From Lachnospiraceae bacterium (lineage in GTDB: Bacteria > Bacillota_A > Clostridia > Lachnospirales > Lachnospiraceae), in contig JAGBNT010000106.1 of the NCBI GenBank assembly GCA_017634255.1, positions 1 to 34,687 on the forward strand: 34,687 nt of DNA, given 5' to 3'. Position 1 is the first letter of the stretch. Each line of letters opens with the position of its first letter. The notes beneath the pieces are model-generated. The model did no database searches. It saw only the letters and a list, made by a program, of their open reading frames with translations, and was not told the origin of the DNA. The translations under genes and the position numbers were made by a program. Shown piece by piece: positions 16,859 through 24,106 of this stretch.

Positions 16859-18052
16859 ATGGATTCTAAGGAATATATCGAACTCGGAGATAAATATTTT
16901 CTGCATACCTATAATCGCTATCCTATCGTTCTGGAACGCGGTGAGGGAGTATACCTGTACGATACCGACGGGAAAAAATATCTGGATTTCGGTGCGGGTA
17001 TAGCGGTTTTTGCATTGGGCTACGGGAACGGCGATTATAACAGGGCTTTGAATGAACAGCTGTCAAAGCTTATTCATACCTCCAATCTGTTCTACAATAC
17101 CTGCGCAGTAGAGGCGGCAAGGGACATATGCACTCTTTCAGGGATGGACAGGGTATTCTTTACGAACAGCGGGACCGAGGCTATTGAGGGAGCGATAAAG
17201 GCTGCCAGAAAATACGCCTATACAAGGGACGGACATGCGGATCATGAGATAATCGCCATGCAACATTCCTTCCACGGACGCAGCTACGGAGCGCTTTCGG
17301 TTACCGGCAACGCTCATTACCGGGAGCCCTTCGGGCAGGGAGTAAGCAATATCAGGTTTGCCGAATATAATGATATTGAAAGTGTTAAAGCTCTTGTGAG
17401 CAAGAATACCTGTGCGGTGATACTGGAGACCCTGCAGGGCGAGGGCGGGATTTATCCCGCTAAGGCTTCGTTCCTTGAGGAATTAAGGCAGCTTTGCGAT
17501 GAAAAGGATATTCTGCTCATACTGGATGAGATACAGTGCGGAATGGGAAGGACAGGCTATATGTTTGCCTTCGAAAAATACGGGATAAAGCCGGATATCC
17601 TCACCCTTGCAAAGGCTTTAGGCTGCGGTATTCCCGTTGGAGCCTTCCTTATGAGTGAAAGGGTCGCAAAATCCTCCCTTGTACCGGGCGACCACGGCAG
17701 CACCTACGGAGGAAATCCGCTTGCCTGCGCGGCAGTTAAAGAGGTGTTAAGGCAGTTTAAGGAAAGGGATATCGTAGCCCATGTCAGGGAAACTGCACCC
17801 TACCTTAAGGAGAAGCTGGAGGGGCTGAAAAAGGCTTATCCCTTTGTGAAGGATGTCCGCGGAGAGGGCTTCATGCAGGCTGTCGAGCTGGAATTTCCGG
17901 TAGGAGATGTAGTCAGAGAAGCGCAGGATAAGGGGCTTATAGTGCTCACTGCCGGAAGCAATATCCTCCGCCTGGTTCCTCCGCTTATCATAGAAAAAGA
18001 GCACATCGATGAAATGGCGGGCATCTTAAACAAAATTTTTGCAGACCATTGA
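16859..18052 (+). CDS. argD: Acetylornithine aminotransferase
   Basis: PLP-dependent class III aminotransferase converting N-acetylglutamate semialdehyde to N-acetylornithine. Using the ATG at 16859 it has 397 aa. The PLP lysine is Lys252 (TLAKALG) and the PLP-ring aspartate is Asp223 (LILDEIQ); FTNSGTEA binds the phosphate. An earlier ATG at 16844 gives five more residues but lacks a ribosome binding site, while GGGAG (16847-16850) is well placed for 16859. It is the last gene of the arg operon. No terminator follows; the next promoter begins inside its stop codon region. Confidence 0.95.
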   Translation: MDSKEYIELGDKYFLHTYNRYPIVLERGEGVYLYDTDGKKYLDFGAGIAVFALGYGNGDYNRALNEQLSKLIHTSNLFYNTCAVEAARDICTLSGMDRVFFTNSGTEAIEGAIKAARKYAYTRDGHADHEIIAMQHSFHGRSYGALSVTGNAHYREPFGQGVSNIRFAEYNDIESVKALVSKNTCAVILETLQGEGGIYPAKASFLEELRQLCDEKDILLILDEIQCGMGRTGYMFAFEKYGIKPDILTLAKALGCGIPVGAFLMSERVAKSSLVPGDHGSTYGGNPLACAAVKEVLRQFKERDIVAHVRETAPYLKEKLEGLKKAYPFVKDVRGEGFMQAVELEFPVGDVVREAQDKGLIVLTAGSNILRLVPPLIIEKEHIDEMAGILNKIFADH

Positions 18053-18077
18053 TTTTTTGAAATGTTAAGTTTAAAAT
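18049..18077 (+). promoter_or_regulatory. Promoter for the comEA operon
   Basis: TTGATT (18049-18054), a 17-bp spacer and TAAAAT (18072-18077) make a good sigma-A promoter that starts within the argD stop codon. The transcript would begin near 18084 and carry a leader of about 43 nt containing the hairpin at 18096-18125. Confidence 0.6.
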
Positions 18078-18095
18078 AGGCTTACTTGAGTTTGG

Positions 18096-18125
18096 GGCGC
18101 CTTACACTATTTGTAAGGAGTCGCC
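18096..18125 (+). promoter_or_regulatory. Hairpin covering the comEA ribosome binding site
   Basis: The run GGCGCCTTAC (18096-18105) pairs with GTAAGG (18113-18118) and, after a three-base bulge, with CGCC (18122-18125). The loop is ACTATTT (18106-18112, starting ACT). The Shine-Dalgarno AAGGAG (18115-18120) is inside the stem and bulge, so folding would hide it from ribosomes. This suggests translation of comEA is kept low or is controlled by a factor or temperature. Confidence 0.55.
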
Positions 18126-18126
18126 T

Positions 18127-18771
18127 ATGTTTAGATCAATCGTCATTTCATTTCTTGGTTTCTTTTGTGTAGTCTTTCTAACGGGCTGCAGTGATATTGC
18201 ATCTGAAGCGGAGATCACACTCCGTGAAGAGACTGAGGCAGATTATGAGAGTACCGACAAGGGAGCCGATGCCCTTGAAGATATAGTCGATGATTCGGAT
18301 ATTTCCAGGGACAAGGAAAGTGAGCTTTTTGTTTATGTATGCGGGGCGGTTAATTCGCCCGGTGTGTATACCTTTGCAAATGGCACAAGAATATACGAGG
18401 CGATAAATACTGCCGGAGGCTTTCGCACCGGGGCGGATGAGAGTTTTTTAAATCTCGCGGAAGCGGTAAACGACGGGCAGCGTCTGTACGTTCCGACCGT
18501 AAGCGAGACCAGCGTTTCGGGAGCTCTTAACGCGGCGGGAGGCACTTTGCAGGATCGCCGGCTGCAATCCCCGGAGGAGGGGCTTGTTAACATTAATACG
18601 GCAGGGCTTTCCGAGCTGACCACAATAAGCGGGATAGGCGAGTCCAGAGCCTCGGATATAATAAGCTACAGAGAAAATAACGGTGCTTTTTCCAGCATAG
18701 AAGATATAATGAAGGTTCCGGGTATCAAGGACGGGCTCTTCAATAAGATCAAGGACAAGATAACGGTTTAG
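18127..18771 (+). CDS. comEA: ComEA-like DNA-binding lipoprotein
   Basis: A 214-aa secreted DNA receptor type protein. A signal peptide with lipobox LTGC (Cys21) predicts attachment to the outer face of the membrane. After an acidic spacer (22-65) comes an SLBB domain (about 66-125) and then the ComEA helix-hairpin-helix pair (about 152-214, with INTAGLSELTTISGIGESRA). In transformable bacteria ComEA binds double-stranded DNA and feeds ComEC, which is encoded downstream here. Bacillus ComEA uses a membrane anchor; a lipoprotein form is less usual. The start has AAGGAG at good spacing but inside a hairpin. Confidence 0.9.
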   Translation: MFRSIVISFLGFFCVVFLTGCSDIASEAEITLREETEADYESTDKGADALEDIVDDSDISRDKESELFVYVCGAVNSPGVYTFANGTRIYEAINTAGGFRTGADESFLNLAEAVNDGQRLYVPTVSETSVSGALNAAGGTLQDRRLQSPEEGLVNINTAGLSELTTISGIGESRASDIISYRENNGAFSSIEDIMKVPGIKDGLFNKIKDKITV

Positions 18772-18779
18772 GATATATT

Positions 18780-19469
18780 ATGAGCAGGGTGCTGGTCGTC
18801 GATGACGAAAAGAATATAGTAAAGGGAATTACTTTCAGCCTTAAGCAGGACGGCATGGAGGTGGATACCGCCTATGACGGGGAGGAGGCCCTTTCGCTCC
18901 TTAGGAACAACGAGTATGATATAGTGCTGCTGGATATAATGCTCCCGAAGCTTTCGGGCTTTGATGTGTGCCAGCAGCTCAGGGAATTTTCCGATGTGCC
19001 TGTGATCATGCTGACCGCCAAGGGCGACGATATGGACAAGATACTCGGTCTGGAATACGGGGCGGATGACTATATTACAAAGCCCTTTAATATTCTTGAG
19101 GTAAAGGCGCGTATCAAAGCCATAATGAGACGTGCCGCCAAGGGGCGCAGCATCCCCGAGCAGAAGACCAGGGTTATAGAGCATGGAGACATGAAGCTGG
19201 ATATAGATGCAAGACGTGCCTATATCATGGGGCGGGAGATAAATCTTACCGCCAAGGAATTTGATGTGCTGGAGCTCCTTGCCTCCAATCCCAACAAGGT
19301 GTACAGCAGAGAGAGCCTTTTAACTATAATCTGGGGAAAGGACTATCCGGGCGACGAAAGAACGGTTGACGTCCATATAAGGAGGCTCAGGGAGAAGATA
19401 GAGGATTCTCCCAGTAATCCCCGTTATGTTCATACAAAGTGGGGCGTCGGCTATTATTTCCAGGCATGA
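18780..19469 (+). CDS. OmpR/PhoB-family response regulator
   Basis: A 229-aa two-component regulator. The receiver domain has the acidic pair Asp8-Asp9, phosphoacceptor Asp52 (LLDIMLPKLSG), Thr79 and Lys101 (ITKPF). The C-terminal half (about 130-229) is a winged-helix DNA-binding domain with LTAKEFDVLELLASNPNKV and DVHIRRLREKIE. It closely follows comEA (8 nt) and overlaps the kinase gene by four bases, so the two form a cognate pair. The general type is like WalR/PhoP/YycF. Targets cannot be read from the sequence. Confidence 0.95.
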   Translation: MSRVLVVDDEKNIVKGITFSLKQDGMEVDTAYDGEEALSLLRNNEYDIVLLDIMLPKLSGFDVCQQLREFSDVPVIMLTAKGDDMDKILGLEYGADDYITKPFNILEVKARIKAIMRRAAKGRSIPEQKTRVIEHGDMKLDIDARRAYIMGREINLTAKEFDVLELLASNPNKVYSRESLLTIIWGKDYPGDERTVDVHIRRLREKIEDSPSNPRYVHTKWGVGYYFQA

Positions 19470-20920
19470 AGAATATCTTACCGCGTATCTTGAACAGCTA
19501 CAGGCTCTTAAAGAGCCTGAAATTAAGGATTTTTCTGGTAATGATGATCATGGGTATCCTGCCGTCACTTGCGGTTGGAGCCTGTGTGCTTTTGAATTAT
19601 GAACGGAGAGCGGTTTTTGAAAAGACTGTGGACTCCACCAACAGATGCCGCGCCATGGCAAATCATATTGCGGAGCTTGGCTATAACAACCTTTCCGATA
19701 CCTCCGAAATATCCCAGGAGTTAAACCGCCTTTCGGAATTTCTTTCTGCACGGGTTCTCGTGGTAGACCGCGATTATAAAGTCATTTTAGATACATATTC
19801 AATGTCGGTGGGAAAGACCCTTATCTCCAAAGAGATAGTGGACTGCTTTACTGAAGGAGCCAGCGCCTCAAACAGGGACCGGCAAAATCAGTTTATCGAA
19901 TTGACCGTACCGGTTTCCGATAATACCGAGGAGGGGCAGGTAACGGGGGTAATGATAACCTCGGTTCCCACTACGTCCATAACCGATTCGCTTACCGTAT
20001 TAAAAAGACAGACGAGAATATTTGAAATAACCATGGCGATCTTTACCTTTGTGATCTCTCTGGTTCTGTCTCAAATACTCATACGACCCTTTGACAGGAT
20101 AGGCCGTGCCATAGGCTCTGTAAGGGAGGGCTTTGACATGGACCCGATATCCATACCGGATTATCTTGAAACCGAGGCGATCACAAATGCCTTTAACAGC
20201 ATGATGAGCCGTATGAAAAAGCTCGATGATTCCAGAGAGACCTTTGTAGCGAACGTATCCCATGAATTAAAGACCCCGCTGGCTTCCATGAAGGTACTTT
20301 CAGATTCCATCCTGTCATCGGGTGAGGTTCCCGTAGAGACATACAGGGAGTTCATGGTGGATATCGGCGACGAGGTGGACAGGGAGAATAAGATAATCAA
20401 CGACCTGCTGGCTCTCGTAAAGATGGACAGGCATGCGGATAATTTAAATATTGAAAGCTGCAATATCAATGAAACCATAGAGAGGATACTTAAGATGGTA
20501 AAGCCCATCGCGCAGGTGAACGATATCGAGCTGACCTTCGAGAGCACAAGGGAGGTCAACGCAGAGGTGGACAAGACAAAATTCTCGCTGGCTATAATGA
20601 ATCTGGTGGAAAATGCAATAAAATACAACAAAAAGGAAGGCTGGGTCAGAGTGAAGCTGGATGCCGACCATCAGCTTTTTACAGTGGAAATTGCGGATTC
20701 CGGGGTGGGTATTCCCCAGGATTCACTTGAACATATATTCGAAAGATTTTACAGAGTCGATAAATCCCATTCCAGAGAAATAGGAGGAACCGGACTTGGA
20801 CTGTCCATAGCCAGAAGCGCTATCCTGCTGCACAGGGGAGCTATAAAGGCGGATTCCAAGGAGGGAGAGGGGACGGTATTTACCGTAAGAGTACCCCTTA
20901 AATCAAAGACAGGGGCATGA
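19466..20920 (+). CDS. Membrane sensor histidine kinase
   Basis: A 484-aa kinase paired with the upstream regulator. The start at ATG 19466 overlaps the regulator stop (ATGA); a GTG-like start further upstream (19439) would overlap 31 nt and is unlikely. Two membrane segments (about 20-43 and 186-206) bracket an extracellular sensor domain of about 140 residues. A HAMP domain (about 207-258), HisKA with phospho-His266 (NVSHELKTP) and HATPase_c follow (N box NLVENAIKYN, G1 DSGVGIP, G2 GGTGLGLSIA). The layout resembles PhoR/WalK kinases. The next gene overlaps by four bases. Confidence 0.94.
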   Translation: MKNILPRILNSYRLLKSLKLRIFLVMMIMGILPSLAVGACVLLNYERRAVFEKTVDSTNRCRAMANHIAELGYNNLSDTSEISQELNRLSEFLSARVLVVDRDYKVILDTYSMSVGKTLISKEIVDCFTEGASASNRDRQNQFIELTVPVSDNTEEGQVTGVMITSVPTTSITDSLTVLKRQTRIFEITMAIFTFVISLVLSQILIRPFDRIGRAIGSVREGFDMDPISIPDYLETEAITNAFNSMMSRMKKLDDSRETFVANVSHELKTPLASMKVLSDSILSSGEVPVETYREFMVDIGDEVDRENKIINDLLALVKMDRHADNLNIESCNINETIERILKMVKPIAQVNDIELTFESTREVNAEVDKTKFSLAIMNLVENAIKYNKKEGWVRVKLDADHQLFTVEIADSGVGIPQDSLEHIFERFYRVDKSHSREIGGTGLGLSIARSAILLHRGAIKADSKEGEGTVFTVRVPLKSKTGA

Positions 20921-21834
20921 GAAGAGGCATAATAGTAATATTCAATTTAATAATGAGCTTGCTCTTTCTGACCTCCTGCGGCGCCCCCAAAAACGGGGAG
21001 GAGGCAAAGGAGTATTTTGCCTACTATGTAAATGTGGATGGCAACGATATAGGCGCGGCATCGGTAGGAAAGAGCGACCCCGGCGGGGAGAAGATGCTGA
21101 AGCTCCTCTATGAAAATCCCAAAAGAAAAAAGAATCTCAAGGTCGTGCTTGGAAATACCGTTAGCCTTAACTCGGCGGAATTTGCCGAAAAAAAGGCAGT
21201 GCTGGATTTTGACGCTTCCTACAATGATTTAAGCAGGTCGCAGGAGGTTCTGTTTCGCGCCTCGGTCGTAAGGTCGCTGTGCCAGTGCGGGGATGTTGAT
21301 TTTGTGAGCTTTGAGGTAGACGGGGAACCGCTTATGGATTCCAAGGGAAGCCCTGTCGGAATGATGAATAATGAGACCTTTATCTATAGTGTAGGCAATG
21401 AGTTTAACGCCTACTCCAGAACGACGCTTACGCTGTATTTTTCCAATGCTACGGGAAATGCCCTAGTGCCTGTAGAGAGGGATGTTGTGTACAGTACGAA
21501 TGTGTCCAAGGAAACCCTTGTCATACAAAAGCTTATCGAAGGACCCGATGCGGGAAATAAGGAGATATTGCCGACGCTCCCGGCAGATACAAAGCTGATG
21601 AGCATTTCCATAAAGGACGGGATATGCTATGTGAGCCTGGATTCCGAGGCTGCCATGAGTCCCAACAATATCTCTGAGGAAACGGCACTTTATTCTATCG
21701 TAAATTCGCTTACGCAGCTGCCGGGTATCGTTAAGGTACAGCTTTCGATAAACGGTGACGTTGACAGAAATTTCAGGGACAAGCTGCCCCTTAACAGCCT
21801 GTATGAAAAAAATACCGAGATCATAGAAAAATAG
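20917..21834 (+). CDS. GerMN-domain lipoprotein
   Basis: A 305-aa lipoprotein with lipobox LTSC (Cys21). Two GerMN-type domains are visible, about 65-165 and 190-290, each with a V..LN.AEF / V.V.LD.EA pattern; the second contains YSIVNSLTQLPGIVKVQLSING. GerMN domains occur in GerM (spore and cell-wall related) and in LpqB, which partners the MtrB kinase in Actinobacteria. The gene overlaps the kinase stop by four bases (ATGA), so by analogy this lipoprotein may tune the sensor kinase from outside the membrane. That partner role is inference. Confidence 0.85.
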   Translation: MRRGIIVIFNLIMSLLFLTSCGAPKNGEEAKEYFAYYVNVDGNDIGAASVGKSDPGGEKMLKLLYENPKRKKNLKVVLGNTVSLNSAEFAEKKAVLDFDASYNDLSRSQEVLFRASVVRSLCQCGDVDFVSFEVDGEPLMDSKGSPVGMMNNETFIYSVGNEFNAYSRTTLTLYFSNATGNALVPVERDVVYSTNVSKETLVIQKLIEGPDAGNKEILPTLPADTKLMSISIKDGICYVSLDSEAAMSPNNISEETALYSIVNSLTQLPGIVKVQLSINGDVDRNFRDKLPLNSLYEKNTEIIEK

Positions 21835-21845
21835 TGGTAAAATTT

Positions 21846-21857
21846 AAGGAGGTGATC
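21846..21857 (+). promoter_or_regulatory. Extended Shine-Dalgarno for comEC
   Basis: AAGGAGGTGATC is a 12-nt match to the complement of the 16S rRNA 3' end, far longer than usual. Counting from the end of AGGAGG (21852), codon ATC at 21860 is 7 nt downstream, the normal start distance. The first GTG in the same frame (21890) is 37 nt away. Confidence 0.8.
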
Positions 21858-21859
21858 CT

Positions 21860-24106
21860 ATCAGACGTCCGCTGGTAATAATAGCGGCGGTGTATCTTGT
21901 TATCATATTAGTCCTTACAGTTCTTACCAGACCCGAACCCTATCTTGATGAAAGCAGCGAGGGCGAGACAATAACCCTGGCTGCAGCCGTTCAGACGGCA
22001 TACTTTAAAAATTCCAATCTTGTTCTTGAGCTATATAACGCTCAGGAGCTTCCAGAAAATCTTTCAGGATATGATATATCCGCTAAACTCAGTAAGATAA
22101 ATCTTAATAATGAAAAAGGATATGGGGTAATAGCCTATATTCCCGAAGCCTCTTCTGACTTTGTCCGACCGAAATGCGGCAGCAGTGTGGTGGTTATGGG
22201 GAAAAAGGCGCTGTTTGAAAGAGCCGAGAATTTCGGTCAGTTTGATATGGCTGCATACGAACAGCTAAGGGGGAAGGACTACTGTTTGTTTGACAGCCGG
22301 ATAGTTGCAGAAAGCTCTGATTACGATGTGCTAAGGGAAGGACTCCTTTCACTTAGGGAGAAGGCTGCGAAGGTATATTCGGACGCATTTAACAGGAACG
22401 AAGCCGGTATTTTAGATGCAATGGTTTTAGGGGACAGGACCTCCCTTCCCCGGGAGATAAAGGGGATGTACCAAAGAAACGGTGTGGCGCATGCCCTGTC
22501 CATAAGCGGTCTGCATATCGGCATAATAGGCTACGGTCTGTACAGGCTCTTAAGAAGACTGAAGCTTAGCCGCTATCTGTCAACGGGGATAAGTATTGTA
22601 ATTATGCTGCTTTACTGTGTCATGACAGGAAGTCCCCTCTCCGCCATGAGGTCATTTATAATGTTTGCTCTGGGGCTGTATTCGGACATCTGTAAAAGGT
22701 CCTATGATATGCTCTCCTCCATGGCGCTTTCCATGATGATACTGCTCACAGCCCAGCCGATGAGGCTGTATGAGGCGGGCTTCTGGCTCTCCTACGGAGC
22801 CGTAGCCGGTGCGGGGCTGATGTTTCCGTATGTGAAGTCTCTTATAGGAACCGATAATAAGGTCCTTTCAGCCTTTCTCTTAAGTCTTTCCATATCCGTT
22901 TTTACTTTTCCGATCACCGCATATTTTTTCTACCAGATACCGCTTTACGGGGTATTGCTGAATCTTTTCTTGATACCACTGCTGACGCCGCTTTTATTTG
23001 CGGCACTGCTCACAGCGGTGAGCGGACTGCTGTTTTCCTGTCCGTTCTTTCCCGCTGTTGCCGTATGCAAAGCTGTTTTATTCATTATAGAAAGGGGGTG
23101 TGCCTTATGCGAAAGGCTGCCTATGGGAAATGTTGTTACAGGAAGACCGGAGCTATGGAAAATAGCTGTATTTTACCTTGGACTTGCCGCCCTGATGCAT
23201 TTTGCTCCCCGGTTGAAGGAGCCGCGAATAAGATGGGCGGTAAATATCGCTGCCGTGGCAGTCCTTACAGGACTACAGTGCGTGCACCTTAAGAACGGTC
23301 TGAATCTCACAATGCTGTCGGTCGGTCAGGGTCAGTGTATCTTTATCCGCTCCCCCGACGGCTATACCTGTCTGTATGACTGCGGCTCCACCAGTGAAAA
23401 GGATATAGGTGAATACAGGATAGAGCCCTTTCTTAAGGCTTCCGGAATATCCACAATAGACTGCTGTATCGTAAGCCATACTGACGAGGACCATATCAGC
23501 GGACTTTTAGAGCTGCTTGAGGATGATACCTCTGACTCGTTGAGGATAGAAAGCCTCATCATGCCCGATATCGGAAACCCGGATGAAATTTATACCGGAC
23601 TCGTCGAAGCTGCCAAAAACAGGGGGGCAAAGGTCTACCGGGCAGCCAGCGGAGACCGCTTTAGTCTGGGAGATATAGAGGCGAGGTGCCTAAATCCTGA
23701 AAGGGGTATTTGCTTTGAGGATAAAAATACATATTCCCTTGTGCTGGAGCTTAAATACAGGGATTTTAGCGCCCTTCTTACCGGAGATGTACAGAACGAG
23801 GGAGAAGAAAACACATTTTTACAGTTGGATGGAGCATACGATGTGCTGCAGGCTGCCCATCATGGTTCAAAAAATTCCACACCGGTGGAATTTCTGGAAG
23901 AGGCGGAGCCGGAGGTAGTGATAATAAGTGCCGGAAAGAATAACAGATATAAACATCCCCACGAGGAGACCTTGGAGAGGATCAGAGCCTTTACCGACAG
24001 GGTCTATGTGACAAAGGATACAGGCGCAATAACGATCAAAACCGACGGGAGAGTCTTAAAGCTTTCTACGTTTATAAAAAAGGAGAAAAAGGATGAAAAA
24101 ATTTAA
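21860..24106 (+). CDS. comEC: ComEC/Rec2 DNA uptake channel, likely ATC start
   Basis: Membrane channel that takes single-stranded DNA across the membrane in transformation. The product has about 748 aa from ATC 21860 (738 from GTG 21890). Order: N-terminal hydrophobic anchor; a soluble DUF4131-like domain; the Competence domain with about ten membrane segments (including NGVAHALSISGLHIGI); and a C-terminal metallo-beta-lactamase domain with LSVGQGQCIFI, HTDEDH, GDVQNEGE and AHHGSKNS. All metal motifs look intact. An in-frame TAA at 21845 and no ATG/GTG/TTG before 21890 leave ATC as the best-placed start. Its 3' end overlaps the next gene by 14 nt. Confidence 0.9.
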   Translation: MRRPLVIIAAVYLVIILVLTVLTRPEPYLDESSEGETITLAAAVQTAYFKNSNLVLELYNAQELPENLSGYDISAKLSKINLNNEKGYGVIAYIPEASSDFVRPKCGSSVVVMGKKALFERAENFGQFDMAAYEQLRGKDYCLFDSRIVAESSDYDVLREGLLSLREKAAKVYSDAFNRNEAGILDAMVLGDRTSLPREIKGMYQRNGVAHALSISGLHIGIIGYGLYRLLRRLKLSRYLSTGISIVIMLLYCVMTGSPLSAMRSFIMFALGLYSDICKRSYDMLSSMALSMMILLTAQPMRLYEAGFWLSYGAVAGAGLMFPYVKSLIGTDNKVLSAFLLSLSISVFTFPITAYFFYQIPLYGVLLNLFLIPLLTPLLFAALLTAVSGLLFSCPFFPAVAVCKAVLFIIERGCALCERLPMGNVVTGRPELWKIAVFYLGLAALMHFAPRLKEPRIRWAVNIAAVAVLTGLQCVHLKNGLNLTMLSVGQGQCIFIRSPDGYTCLYDCGSTSEKDIGEYRIEPFLKASGISTIDCCIVSHTDEDHISGLLELLEDDTSDSLRIESLIMPDIGNPDEIYTGLVEAAKNRGAKVYRAASGDRFSLGDIEARCLNPERGICFEDKNTYSLVLELKYRDFSALLTGDVQNEGEENTFLQLDGAYDVLQAAHHGSKNSTPVEFLEEAEPEVVIISAGKNNRYKHPHEETLERIRAFTDRVYVTKDTGAITIKTDGRVLKLSTFIKKEKKDEKI

